A DNA stretch of 55,728 nt, from positions 1 through 55,728 of the forward strand of contig JAYKXP010000227.1 in NCBI GenBank assembly GCA_037176845.1, read 5' to 3'. How positions within the stretch are numbered: the stretch's first letter is position 1; each line of letters begins with the position of its first letter. Positions 21,100 through 32,820 of the stretch are shown one piece after another. A program made the translations under genes and the position numbers. Source of the stretch: Paramarasmius palmivorus. Its lineage: Eukaryota; Basidiomycota; Agaricomycetes; Agaricales; Marasmiaceae. Below the pieces are notes generated by a model. The model was not told the origin of the DNA and made no database searches. It saw only the letters and a list, made by a program, of their open reading frames with translations.

Positions 21100-22690
21100 G
21101 TGTGAAACTAAATGTCACGACGCTCTTGAAGACTGTCCCCCATTTGATGAAGTCGCCTTCCCATGCACAAATTTATTTCAAAATATATTATGCAGTACTC
21201 TACCAAGGGACAGTATAATCTTTGTGTAAAAATGTGGTTTGAGCCCACATACTTTTTACGCTCACGCGCGTATGACTTCGTGGGAGTTGCCTGCCGCGGC
21301 TGCCCCCAGTACTTTGATCGACTGTCATCAAAGTATCGCAGTGTCTGGTTTCGAGACTACCTGACGCGCCTGATTTTTCAAGCTCGCTACACTTATCGTA
21401 CTGCTACAAAAATTAAGGGATACATTGCTATGATACCAATGAACATCGACCTGTGTTTTATAAGTAGAAATATGTCTTGAGGATGGCGCATTGGGGTCGG
21501 AAGCTGGCGCGCGGCATCTTTGCATTTGCGTTGCACTTCTAAGGTTCCGCATTGTGCCCTTCTGGTAACACGCAAAATAGATGCTAAAATTCCCAAACTC
21601 ATGGAGATGTAGGACATATATATGTTGAGTTCCTGTACCAAAAACTGGGAGGAAAGCCGGTGTGATGAGAAAGTTTTACGGTAATGACATTTCCCCGTTG
21701 CACTTCGGGTTGATCGATAGTAGGAACCGGTGGAGGTGCGCAATTGCCGCGAGCGGTCCTTTGTTTGTACTTATTTTGAACTGGCCAAAAACCTATCCCA
21801 AAATCTCGTCTTCTCTCCATCCTCGTTTCTGGGTTAGCAAATTGCTGGAGGCATTGGAGTTGGTATCAGATTCAATTTGTTCAACTTTTTTTCCCGGAAT
21901 TTCTTGTGTAAGTTCGGGGGATGGCGTTGTGATGACTTCGTGAGGCAATTTAGGGGCTAACTTGAGATTTGCTGGGTTTTGAGCAAGAATTTTCACAAAA
22001 AAAGTTGAACAGATTGAATAGGTATCGTTCCTCCCTTATTCTAGCACTTTGGTTTTGGAATACAGGGAGTTTAGCGAAAGTCGATATTTTTGGTGAAGGC
22101 GAGGCAAAGACATCGTGTGAACAAAGGTGACGCGCGCGCTAACGTCGCGTCACCAGGCGCCAACGCGTCCAGATACTGCTTTAGACCCTTTGTATGCTGG
22201 TTTGTATCTCTCGAGCGGCTGAAAACGAGAGATAAACTTTCCAAGTTAGTACACATCCATTTCAGAGACCCCGTTACTCAGGAAGAGTAAGAGAATAGGT
22301 TAAATCAACAGGTCAAAGAACCCAAACGTTAACGGCCCTCAGTGATGCTGGGAGGTGTCTTCTCACATTAGCAGTGTCCCTTGAGGAGATATAATGCGGC
22401 CGGGAGCCTCTCGGCGGGACAAGGGAAGACTGGGCGAGCATATAACACGCATTAGTGGCTCGCTGCACCCAGTGCCTCAAAGGTGTGGATTTGATATGCT
22501 CTGCACACAATTTTATTGCCAAATTAGCCTCAGCATCTAATTTAAGCACATATACATTTATGGGACCTGCGAAGCTTTCACTAAAGCTACGAAGAGCTCG
22601 AAAAGATGGTGATCAAGCTTTGGGAGAGGAATTTGGGCGCTTATGCTTATATAAGCTGGACACGGGGAGTCCCAGAACCGGAAAAAGCAG
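21100..22690. other. No gene recognised; small inverted repeat inside
   Basis: Short minus-strand frames at 21393-21996 and 22313-22549 do not splice into a gene I can support. Codon patterns are inconsistent. The inverted repeat at 21870-22019 is listed separately. Confidence 0.4.
21870..22019. repeat. 150-bp inverted-repeat element with 23-bp arms
   Basis: The left arm (21870-21892) begins ATTCAATTTGTTCAAC and ends in seven T. The right arm (21997-22019) is its reverse complement with a single mismatch. Inner sequences GAATTTCTTG and CAAGAATTTTC also pair loosely. This is the shape of a tiny foldback element or a MITE remnant; no target duplication is obvious. Confidence 0.6.
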
Positions 22691-22700
22691 CTCCGCGCGC

Positions 22701-22720
22701 GGCTTTCCTCACGACCACCA
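22701..22720 (+). repeat. Dispersed block GGCTTTCCTCACGACCACCA, copy a
   Basis: The same block, with few changes, occurs at 36492-36511, 40711-40728 (more diverged), 45561-45579 and, inverted, at 51446-51464. Each lies between two seven-transmembrane gene copies. It marks the duplicated unit and shows that duplication reached well beyond the coding region. Confidence 0.7.
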
Positions 22721-24164
22721 CAATCATAATCACCTCTCGTTCCACGCTAACCACGCCCTCAAGTCTTTGAACTCTTAGAGGAATACTAAGGTTGACTTTG
22801 TTCTCATAATATCAATCGCCTCCGGAAGCTTAAGAACTCTAGGTTCGACTTTGGGGTCAACGTCTCGGAGGCCTCGGCCAGATTCTACCAAGCAACATTG
22901 CAAGCTGAGTTCATGCGTCGACTCGACTTGAATGTCATATATCTCATTCTGTCGCAGATGGCCAAATTTAACTGAAGCTTGTTTTCTCTTCGTCAGCTTC
23001 AAATCCATAGTTGACGGTCACAATGATAGCGACGAAAGAAAATGACTATCTGTTTTCTGTTACCACGCCAATATGCGCACCCTGCAACACATCTTCTGCC
23101 CTATCAGCCCGGAGTATCGAGTAGCAATGATGATCACCACTGAGCATGTCAAACGAGTCGGCAGATTGTTCCGAAGATATCTTTAACACCCTCGACCTTG
23201 GCTCTCGCACAATAGATGGAGTAGGTTGAGGGGAACTTTACGGCGGAAGCTGCCTTTGAAGAAGATGCAGTGTTGGCCAAGTCATGCATCTAGTACGCAA
23301 ATTATGTCCCTCTCCCTGCTCAAGCTCGTTGACTTCAGATCCATAGTCGACAAGACTGTTTGCTACATTTGCCAATAATTTTGACAAGCTTGCATTTGAT
23401 TACAATGTGCGTGTGCCATCAATCGACAGGTTTCGTTGTATTGAAGCTAAGAAGCAGTTGTGGTTCGATGAGCAGACCTTTTGCACTTGTGATGAGCCGA
23501 AATAGTAGAACCCGTCGGAGGAGCCCTAGGTATCTTGGATTGGTATATGTGTGGTCGCAAGGCGGTGTGCATGTCGACATTACCGAGTTCCTCATGCTAA
23601 TGATGTTGTCCTGTAGGTGTTTCGCAACATAAAAACCCCTATGGGTCGAGGACTACAGTTGGTATTGTTACCGAGTTACTGAACTGGTCTCAAGGCTCGG
23701 ATATATCTAAGTACATCATTTATCGCATGGTCACGGTCACACGTCAAACGGTGGCTTCACAACGTTGATTGTATCCCATCATGTATGGATTTTCATCAAC
23801 AAACGCTGCTGCTGCATGCATAGCTCAAAGATCGGCGATGATTAGGGTGCTCCCTTCGTAACAGGTTCGTGGACGACTCACAATGGAGTGATCATCGTGT
23901 TCAATGATACTAGAACTCAGTGCTCGGTCGTGAAAGTTCCCGATTCTCGCAGCTTTTGTGCTATCTCGGTTAAGCCCTGTTCCGAGCATTAAGTAGTACT
24001 TAGTATTACACACCGGAAGGTTGCCAGGTGGGTAGTGGTGCCACAGCCGTGGGTCCCAAGCACTAGGTGTTCGAACTGTCTCTCATCGCTCAAGTTCTTT
24101 CCCGACATGATCTGTCATGTTACAGGTATGACATAAACCCCATCTATGTACACTGCTTTCCGGA
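22721..24164. other. Upstream part of duplicated unit 1; decayed minus-strand piece
   Basis: No intact gene is seen. A minus-strand segment at 23825-24013 reading SSSIIEHDDHSIVSR corresponds to CGIIEYDSHKPLFVSHW at 36885-37082 upstream of copy 4, and the DNA around both shares ATCGT(G/A)TTCAATGATAC and CACCGGAAGGTTGC-like strings. It is therefore a remnant of a gene that travelled with the seven-transmembrane gene. Confidence 0.45.
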
Positions 24165-24347
24165 ATCTCGCGGATTCTAGTACGACAAAATGATCTGTTC
24201 ATCTATCGCAGTGCCAACTGGATCAACAGAAAATACGATATCCGGATGCATACTGAGCTTGCATCTAGGGCGGCAACATCAGGTTGAGGGTATTCCATGG
24301 AGCTATAAATATGCCCAGAAGTTCAAGTTCCCCCTTTCATAACAGCA
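24165..24347 (+). promoter_or_regulatory. Promoter of 7TM copy 1
   Basis: ATCTCGCGGATTCTA (24165-24179) is shared with copy 4. GATCTGTTCATCTATCGCAG (from 24192) is shared with copies 3, 4 and 5. The TATAAA box at 24304-24309 lies 44 bases before the ATG. In the four copies the TCTGTTCATC element lies 109-130 bases before TATAAA. Confidence 0.6.
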
Positions 24348-25860
24348 ATGTCCACAATCCCTGACAACTACATTGCCTATCTTTCTGTTGAGCAGGCTGT
24401 CATTTTACCGATTCTTACTCTGTCGGTGAGTATATTGGTTTCACTGCATATCGCTGTGACCGTCAGCGCGTGCTGAAGTTTGGCTGAAGTGTATTTCATC
24501 GTAACAGGTCATGTACTTTGCCTATGGTACGTTGTAGTCGCCATTTATTTAGTCAGGGATATAACAGTGATTCGTTAGGTATCTATGTGCTGCTCTTCGG
24601 GACTTACATCTACATAATCCGTAGTCGCATTCAAACTGGTGAAAGGCGTAATAAAAACCTCTACCTTATCCTCACTGTGGTTTTATTTGGGTTGTCGACG
24701 ATCTTCGTGGCCAACCAAACCGCCTACTTCGTCCATGGTGCCGTTGTTCGCTTCAATGTTGTCAAAAATGAAGATTACAGTCTACTCGAACGATATCAGT
24801 TCTACGACGATTTTTGGAGGAGACTTGGCGAGTAATGCGTGCATTTTTTCTCTTGATCTGCAACAACATTGACTCTTTGTCGCGGACTCACCTAGCTCAA
24901 CTCGACTATTCGTTGCCGAATTTCTCAAGTAAGTCCTCTTTGTACTTCATGTTCCCATTATCTGATGCAAGTTGTCAATGCCAGTATCGCGGCGGAGTGG
25001 ATGCTGGTTCGTATCATCACATTGGATCAAGATCCATTGATTCCTATCCGAATTTAGATCCACCGGTGCTATCTCATCTGGGGTTTCAACAACTTAGTTG
25101 CTGTTCCTCTGATCATATCCTCAGTCCTTATCAATGGTGCGTCTTTGAGCCTTTGCTTGATTTATTGATGACATGGACGTCCAAAAGCTTGTGGCCTTGC
25201 TAGTTGTACTATGGTATCAATTGGGATAACCAACTTCGCTACCGACACTCCAAGCGCTGTAAATCTACTGGAGATCGAGAGGGTTTTGGAAGTCGCATAT
25301 GATATAGGCGTTCTTGTAAACAATATCATTATAACTCTACTGACCGGTGCGTGTCTCGTGTCTCCATGTATCGCCGTTTTCCATCACTGACAGCACCCTA
25401 CATACGTAGCTGGACGTATTTGGTGGGTTCACCGGCAACTTGAAACCCGTGGGCAAGGTGTTTACACAAGCGACAAGTTCGTTCAGTCTATTTCCAGATT
25501 CATGTGAGACACCCTGCCTTTTATTGGGTAAGTACTCTTACCAATTCTTTCCGTGACAGCCTTGAGTCTGGAATGATCTATCCAATTGTGACCATGGTGG
25601 ATCTGATTATCGCGAACACTATACCATTCAAAAAGTTCCCTATTGACTTGTTCGCCATAGTCCTCATCAGTGCTGTAAGGGATAAACTCATTATTTTTCA
25701 ATGTCCTGACTTGATACACCAGGGAATTGCCCCGACTTTGATTATGGTCCGGGCGAAACTCGGCCAAAATGTCGAAAGTCTGCGAGAAGCTGTCTCCGAT
25801 ATCCGATTCACAAGCCAGCCGGCATGGCAAGGGCTTGGACAAACAACCACCACCCAATGA
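24348..25860 (+). CDS. 7TM membrane protein, copy 1 (329 aa, altered C-terminus)
   Basis: Exons: 24348-24425, 24508-24526, 24579-24831, 24896-24928, 24985-25006, 25058-25136, 25188-25346, 25410-25503, 25560-25674, 25723-25860 (990 bases). Seven hydrophobic segments are visible, with family landmarks RCYLIWGFNN before TM4, AGRIWWVHRQ after TM5, LESGMIYPIV in TM6 and GIAPTLIMVRAKLG after TM7. This layout is that of a large, uncharacterised Agaricomycete 7TM family; a receptor-like role in the plasma membrane is often supposed but not shown. The frame stops after TTTTQ, whereas other copies continue about 40-45 residues (SQVQVLSI...). That tail is still readable in the next frame, so copy 1 has a small indel near 25850. 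The cytosolic tail is therefore changed, not the membrane core. Confidence 0.75.
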
Positions 25861-28800
25861 TCGATCTCAGGTGCAGGTCCTCTCGATTGCGAGGAGCTCT
25901 GGCGACTTAGATCAGGCGGGAAATGGGAAGGACACCCACAATTGTGTGATGGAGTATATGGTGCCAATGGGCAGGACGGGTCTATATTTTTTCAATGTAT
26001 TTATTATCCGTGGCCTGGTGTTCTGCCAGTAGGAATATCCAGGCCGAACTACATAGTGGCAGTAGTATACATGCTTTCATCGTCATACAAGGTCCGCTCA
26101 GGTCTATATTGAACTATGCCAGATCCCGGACCCTCAGTGGCTTGGTATAGCCTTTTCACGCAGTCAGTGCCATGGATTCTCTGTATTGTGACGAGACAGC
26201 ATTTATAACCAACATGACACGGAGAAAAGTGGCACTGAACGGTTGACGGCGTGCACAGATGGTAGTCCAAGCTACGAGGACAACAAAAGGATGATAGTTT
26301 TACAGTCCAATGGATTCCTGGCTAACACTGCTCTTCTCCGTTTCAGGACGTGGTACGATGATCAACGGAGGGAAGAAGTATTGGCAGAGAGAGACTATCG
26401 TTGAGATGTTTGGCTGACCCTGGCAGTCCGGAATATGGAAAGCGGAGCGCCAATGGAGTCAAGGCAGGGAGGTGATTTAGTTTTCGAATGAGACAGATCA
26501 TTCGCGCGTTCGATTTGAAGGCTCCCGCACGCCCAATTGCTGATCAACGCTCGCGTCAAGCCTCGTTAGCCAAGAACCAAGCCCGCAACCTTGGAGGCGG
26601 GGCCCTTGTTCGATTCGACATCGCGAGGCAATGGCTATGTTCCCGAGGATGCACTCTGCTCATCTCTCTTCACTACCTCTGTTCCCTATCTCGATAGAAC
26701 GCCCCGGGTCCGCGGAGTCCTTCCCGATATCCCGAACCTATAGTATCTTGGCTCGGAGCAAAGAGACATGAGGAAAGGTGGAGTATTGTATGCAGTGAAA
26801 AAGCGTCTAATCCGCGGAGGCAGCTCTTGAATGGCGAGTTGCTGGTCTGAACAATGTTCAGGTCAATGTGTGCACGCTAACCTGTGATTTGAGTATTGTG
26901 ACACCGAAACTAAGCGTAGGAAAGCACGTACCTGTGGTGAACTAATACAGGCCGTCCTCCACCAATATTGTCTCTTTCCAACAGGGCTGTTCATCCTGTA
27001 CCAGACGTTTCAATGTCTTGCACTTGGGCTCGTCTTTTAACTTGAAGGAATAGCGCTCATGAGTCCACAACTTGGCCCGGTAGGACCAAACAAGGGAAGC
27101 TTACATGTGTTTTAGGCCGAGTGTTAGCGCCCTCCATTTCATATCATCAAAAGCACTACACGTCCTCTACCCATCCAGCCATCCAAGTTTCAACCCTTCT
27201 ACATATCCATACGAGCAGAAGAACCCCAAAAGACGAGTTACCGCCTAGACGGACGGTTGAAAAAGTTCTAAATCGTCTGGAGAAAGTCAACCAAAAGATA
27301 TCGAGCTTTGGAATTTGGGATTGACCTGAGTATGAGTACTGTGCCGTCGGGCGTTTGAAGAGGGAATGTGACATTGTAGGTTTTAGCAGAGCTCAAGAAC
27401 GTGAGCCGGAGAGGTTCAGGATGATATCTACTCGGTGGGCTTCGAGAAAGAGATGCACTGAGTTTAAATATGATGGTAGAAACAGCGTTCCCAATGCTGC
27501 TCCGAGGTCCAGGATATGGGATGGAGTAGAAGGTTATTGCGAAGGCTTTGATACGGATGTATCATGCTGCGGTTGCCACCGCCGGTTGGGATGCGGTTGG
27601 TGTCGTCTTCTCAGGAAAAGCGGACAGAGGACGCCAGAACGCATTGGGGCCTATTGGGCCGCGCTTTGTGGTTAGGGTCAAGCCAGGCTTTCTTTTGACT
27701 CCCACCGTTACACAAACTGTTTCACGCCTCAGCCTTATCTTGCTCACGGCTTCGTATGTCTTCAATGTCATCCCTAATTTGCTTGTTGTATTGACTAGTG
27801 CGATCGCATAGAGTAGTCCGTTCGCCACGCCTCGCTGAACATAGGCCAACCCGACGCCCGTGACTCATAGTACACCTACCGGCGTCTTAGCCAACTCAAG
27901 GTATCAGCGGTGTTACCAAATGATACGAGGACCAGGAATTGATTAAAATCAAGCAATAAATATCGTGTAATTACCGCACCATGATAGCTGTTCCGTTCTG
28001 CGACTCCAAATTGGAAACCTTTTGTCGGTGTCACTATTCCCAAATCACAACGCCTCAAGAAGACTTGCTTTCCATTTGGATAGCAATAGAGGCATGTTCT
28101 CTCTCCTCTATAGCAGTTGACCACGGCTGTCATTCATCAGGCTTAAATCCATTGTCGACTAAACAAGTTCATACCCGCAGCTTCGAGCGACATTACTTAA
28201 TGGCGACAAAGCTCAGGCGCTCGCTCATTTCCCTGACCTGAAGCACCTTCGGAACATGCTCTTCTCGCATACTAGCATATGATTCATGGTCAGCAAAACT
28301 GATCTTCGAGCTACGATAGTAGGAGAGCAAACTCGACCGTCTATTCAAATCTTCCACGACACCGCCATTTCACCAGCGCTTTTAATGGATGTGTGTTATT
28401 TTTCCATCATCTTTGCCTGAGACATATGCTGACACGACCCAAGGACAACTGTATTTCGACAGCACTTTTCGGAACGCCACATCAAATGGGGTCCCAAACT
28501 CTGTCGGCGAAGACCGCAGTGACACGAGAAGTTGATATAATTCGCGACTCTGCCTCAACGGGTTCCTGGATTGTTCACAGTAAGACGGATGGATTTGGGT
28601 TGGATTCAATGACTCGGTCGGTGTCTGGTTGTTTACCCGCTGATGGACCTGTCTCAATGCCTTATCTTTAGCGTATCTGGAGGAGCACTTCCTATGGGAC
28701 AGCGCATGATCAATCCATGGGACGCTCGTTGTTGAGGACCGCCGTCCAGCTCCTCCAGCGTGTTGTTCATATACTTATTACTAATGAAGCTTAACTGAGT

Positions 28801-29020
28801 GTTCAATATAGCAATATCATCTATGGTGACTATAGCACGTGTCCAGACTTCAATAGCATCAAATCCACTAACACAAACACTTGGGTATTTCCAGGTACAA
28901 TATCAATCTCATGCCCTGAGTTCCTATAGGATGGCACATGACATCAGACACACCATCTGATGAATAGTTTGAATAAGTATCATTCGCGATCCAGCCCCAA
29001 AGGTTTCTGGAGTGCGCAAT
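25861..29020. other. Interval between copies 1 and 2; decayed fragments only
   Basis: The minus-strand segment 27156-27374 (GQSQIPKLDIF ... NSSFGVLLLVW) matches pieces at 44739-45140 (GQSQILTSRRR) and 50930-51178 (DDNTSFGVLQCDEDDDE). A second minus-strand piece at 28382-28657 (TEFGTPFDVAFRKVLSKYS) corresponds to GVPLEYGTEKVSCSRY at 35273-35400 and GVLLKYGTEIVFRSR near 39500. All are remnants of genes duplicated with the 7TM gene. No intact frame is seen. Confidence 0.4.
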
Positions 29021-29025
29021 AACAT

Positions 29026-29031
29026 TATAAA
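29026..29031 (+). promoter_or_regulatory. TATA box of 7TM copy 2
   Basis: TATAAA lies 44 bases before the ATG at 29070, the same distance as in copies 1, 3, 4 and 5. The TCTGTTCATC element of other copies is not found upstream. Confidence 0.5.
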
Positions 29032-29069
29032 CCCCCCTTGTAGATCCCCTACCATCTACCATAACGACG

Positions 29070-30640
29070 ATGTCGTCCACAGTTCCTGACAATTATGTTC
29101 CCTACCTTTCTGTTGAAAGGACTATCATTGTCCCGATCTCTACTTTCTCGGTGAGTATATCATGCCAATTAGTGACCACACCACTGAGCTCAACCAATTT
29201 TCCACGCATTAGGCCATGTACTTTACCTACGGTACGTTCCGGGCGACATACGGCGTGCCAGGATAACCTAATTCTTTCTGTAGGTCTTTACGTTCTACTC
29301 TTCGGGACGTACATCTACATGACACGCAGCCGCGATAGAACTAGCGAAAGACGACATAGCAACCTCTACTTCAAGCTCGCCATCTCTCTCTTCGTGCTTT
29401 CGACACTCTTCGTGGTCAACTATACTGTTTACACAGGCCATGCTTCCGTTGTTCGATTTAACGTTGTCAAGAATCAAGATTACGACCTATTCGAGCGATA
29501 CCAGACTTTTGACGACTTTGAGAGGAGATTTGGCTTGTAATACTGGTCATATACTGTGCTATTCACCGCTGATTCTTTGTTGTGCACTCACCTAGATCAA
29601 CCGAAATGTATACTACCGTCTTCCTCAAGTAAGTCCCCTGTTATATTCCTTACTCGCCCGTAAGCTGACAGGGCTTATAAAATTAGTATTGCGGCGGAGT
29701 GGATGCTCGTTTGTGCCATTACATTTGAGCAAGACCACTAACCCTGTCTAATTTTCAGATCCATCGATGCTATCTCATCTGGGGCTCCAGTAAGGTAGTT
29801 GCGGCCCCTCTGATCGTGGCCTCGTTTGTCATCAACGGTGCGCGTCACCTCTTTCAGCTTTCGTACAGATTCTAATATTAAAGACCACAGCTTGCGGTCT
29901 TACTAGCTCTATCCTGAAATCGGTTGGTATAAGCACTCTGGCGTCACTCGATTCGAATGTTGGGGATCTGTTGATGATCGAGGACAAGCTCGAAAATGCA
30001 TATGCTGTTTCCAGTGCTGTCCACAACGTCGTCATTACTCTATTGACTGGTACGCCATGCTTTGACGTGGCGTCCTGCTCCAAAGCTGATAGCACCTCAC
30101 ATCTATAGCTGGGCGCATTTGGTGGGTTCACAGACAAGTTCAGGGTGTTCAAAGAGGCGATAAACTCATTCAATCGGTTTCTAGGTTCATGTGAGCCGGT
30201 CTCACTTGAACACTGTACACCATACTCATTGATTCTCCGTCTAGACTCGAGTCTGGGATAATCTATCCGATCACGACCTTGGTAGATCTGATTATCGTCA
30301 ACACCATAGCGCCTGAAAACATATCCTTCGATCCTGCACCCTTGGTTGCTCTCAGTGCTGTAAGGCAGAAACTCGATATTTCTTCATGTCCTGTTACTAA
30401 AACCTTTGATAGGGAATGGCCCCGACTTTGATTATGGTTCGAGCGAAATTTGGGATGAATGTCGAAAGTAGTATGCAGGAGGCCATCTCTGACATACGCT
30501 TCACCGATAACGAGCAAGGGCTTGGAGGGAACACTGCTCGATCTCGAGCACAGATCCTTTCGATTGTCCCGAATTCGGGTGGTGTTGAAGATCACGAAGA
30601 GCGAGCCGGAAGTTCGAAGGAAGCCTCCACAATTGTGTGA
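29070..30640 (+). CDS. 7TM membrane protein, copy 2 (356 aa)
   Basis: Exons: 29070-29150, 29213-29231, 29284-29536, 29596-29628, 29687-29708, 29759-29837, 29891-30049, 30109-30190, 30245-30359, 30413-30640 (1,071 bases, open throughout). The landmarks IHRCYLIWGSSK, AGRIWWVHRQ, LESGIIYPI and GMAPTLIMVRAKFG are all present. Exon 8 is 12 bases shorter than in copy 1, an in-frame loss of four residues in the loop after TM5. The C-terminal tail is full length and acidic/polar, ending KEASTIV. This copy appears functional. It differs from its neighbours in VNYTVYTGHASVV after TM2, a change shared with copy 4, suggesting these two are closer relatives. Confidence 0.82.
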
Positions 30641-32660
30641 AAAGTGGCTAGAGCAGCCGAAACCCACGCTATGGATCTCTCGGACCTGATTCTGACCGGT
30701 GCTCAAGAACAACGGTTTTGTTTTGAAGACAGAGGGGTTGAGCGCATAAACTCTTGTTCGTGGCACATCGTTTTGTTTTCATGTTGCTATTCCAGTACAG
30801 TTACACATGTATGAGATGAAATTGTCCAGTTACAAAGGAACATTCGCAACGGTTATTGCGCGGTGTAGTCGCCGCGTTCCGAAACGCCGCATGACCGACT
30901 TTCTCAGAGCTAAATTCGACGGCGAACGTCCGAATCCTCGAGCACCCCGAACCCGAGGATTGCGAATATGGGAGCGCCAATAGTTTTGGCTTTGCTGTGG
31001 AAAGGTTGAACAGGAGCAATCTAGCCATTCGCAGCTGCAGGCTGTCCCATTACCGAAGCACCTAGATACCAGCAACATTAATATTAAGAGTATTGGATGT
31101 GGGCATTGGGCTTTCCTGGATCAAGAGATAGTAATGAGCTATGCTATCACGACGTAGTCTTGCATTAACTCTGACCACTTACCTCGAGAAAGACACCGTT
31201 TCCGTATCATGTTCCATCAACGTAGCCTCTCAAAGTCTCTACGCCCACCAAGTCCAATGTATGAATCCACGCAGAATTCTCCGTATCCAGACCGAGATAC
31301 AAACACGACATCAATGATGAGACGGTGCTAGGAATACGAGATGGTGCCGCTAGTCTTGGTACTGGTGTCAAAGTCAGTGTTGGGGGTGTAAGGAACTCCA
31401 GCGTGCAGAAATACAGGAATGGTGATCTTGAGGCTCAGGGTGGTGTATTTTTCTCGTGCCTGATAGATGCATTGAAGGTCTAGTAGACGCGAATTAGTGA
31501 ACCTGAGGAAGCCGAGAAGGAAGACAGCGCACATGGTTGAATTTCAATCACGGTGCACTAAATCCAGTTGACCTGAGCTTGGTTTCCACACTCAACAGTG
31601 TTTACGCTCTCCTTCCGCTGCTATAATCAGCTTCACATTCCGTATCCAAAGGTTAAACTTGATTTGGGGTGTTGTGCTACGGACGTGGCATGATTTCGGG
31701 AACAGTTGGGGAGAGAAACGATGGGGTGTCGATGGGCCTGGGCCTACGAGGAAAGAAATCACGAATCATAACGTCGGTAAGTCATCCACGAAGGTCGTCT
31801 TCAGAGCTGAGAAGAGGAAAAATACACGATTCGTTGTGGTTCGTTGTCGAGGAACGGAGAGTGATGGTGTCGGAAGAAGCTTCGGAAAAAGTAATCTTGC
31901 AGCTCGCTAGGCGCCTTTCCCTGCAACCACCATGTACACAACCATGTCCTCAACTCTGCACACGGCGGAAACGTTCACTGTACCTCAGTTTTGACGAAAA
32001 ATGCTGTTCAGCGAAGCCCGTGGTGTTTAAACTGAGGCACAGTCAATGAATCAATGGCAGCCAGTCGTCGATGGGCAATACGAAAGAGGTTGGGGCGAGT
32101 TGAAATAGGACCTGAGAGGCCCGAGGGAGCGTTAACGTTTGATTAATTTGTGCGTGGGTCGCAATTTGCAAAGTTTTATGGATATAAATCTTAATTCTTC
32201 AAGCTGATGTCGTTGTCTATAGATGGTGTAACCCACGTTAAAGAATATGCTTCTCATCACTGTAGTCCAACAGAACGGGCTCACTGTCCCGAAATGTGTG
32301 TTTCTCAACCCTTCACAGACCCGTTGGACACGGCAAGGGTCGTGCTATCAGTGATTTCAACCAATCACAGACTCGTAACCTTACCCTTTATCATTCTCGC
32401 TTCAATCTTGTGTCACCAAGCTATTGAGCTAGTCCCAAGGCTCAAGCACGATGATATCTATACACTACGTCGGATGTGGGAAGAGAACATTTGGGATTCC
32501 TTCTGTCATGACGGTGAACCGTTTCAGAATGTTTGATAGCGCCCCTACTTATATGGCGATTTCGAAATCCCAGTACGTGTTCGAGCTACCTCTCCTTTCG
32601 TGATCTGATACGTTGCGGGCATCACGCCGGGTGCACATACACAGTTCTTTTCGGAAAATT
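30641..32660. other. Interval between copies 2 and 3; decayed minus-strand gene pieces
   Basis: The minus-strand frame 31328-31534 starts MCAVFLLGFLRFTNSRLL (signal-like) and ends in NTDFDTSTKTSGTIS; it resembles 43874-44404 (MYVYPLITTLSSFPNPRLIG ... NIDNDTSTETN) and MYAIFLFTLTLSSLIAS at 39770-39845. Thus the unit's opposite-strand gene is present but broken. No intact gene is visible. Confidence 0.4.
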
Positions 32661-32672
32661 TCTCATGGTTTT

Positions 32673-32820
32673 CATCTGTTCATCTATTGCGGTGCCAACT
32701 GGACCGATGAACAATATGATACGCGGATGAAAATTGAGCTTGCAGCTATGGTAACAACATTGGCGTCGTGAGCGATGAAGCTATAAATTATGCTTAGCCG
32801 CTTCCCTTCTCATGACAGCG
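32673..32820 (+). promoter_or_regulatory. Promoter of 7TM copy 3
   Basis: CATCTGTTCATCTATTGCGG begins at 32673, with GTGCCAACT following as in copy 1. TATAAA is at 32782-32787, 39 bases before the ATG. GAGCTTGCAG between them is also shared with copies 1, 4 and 5. Confidence 0.6.

Noticed and set aside
27355..27849. Overlapping frames on both strands as a gene
   Set aside because: Neither frame shows convincing splice sites or recognisable composition, and they overlap in antisense.
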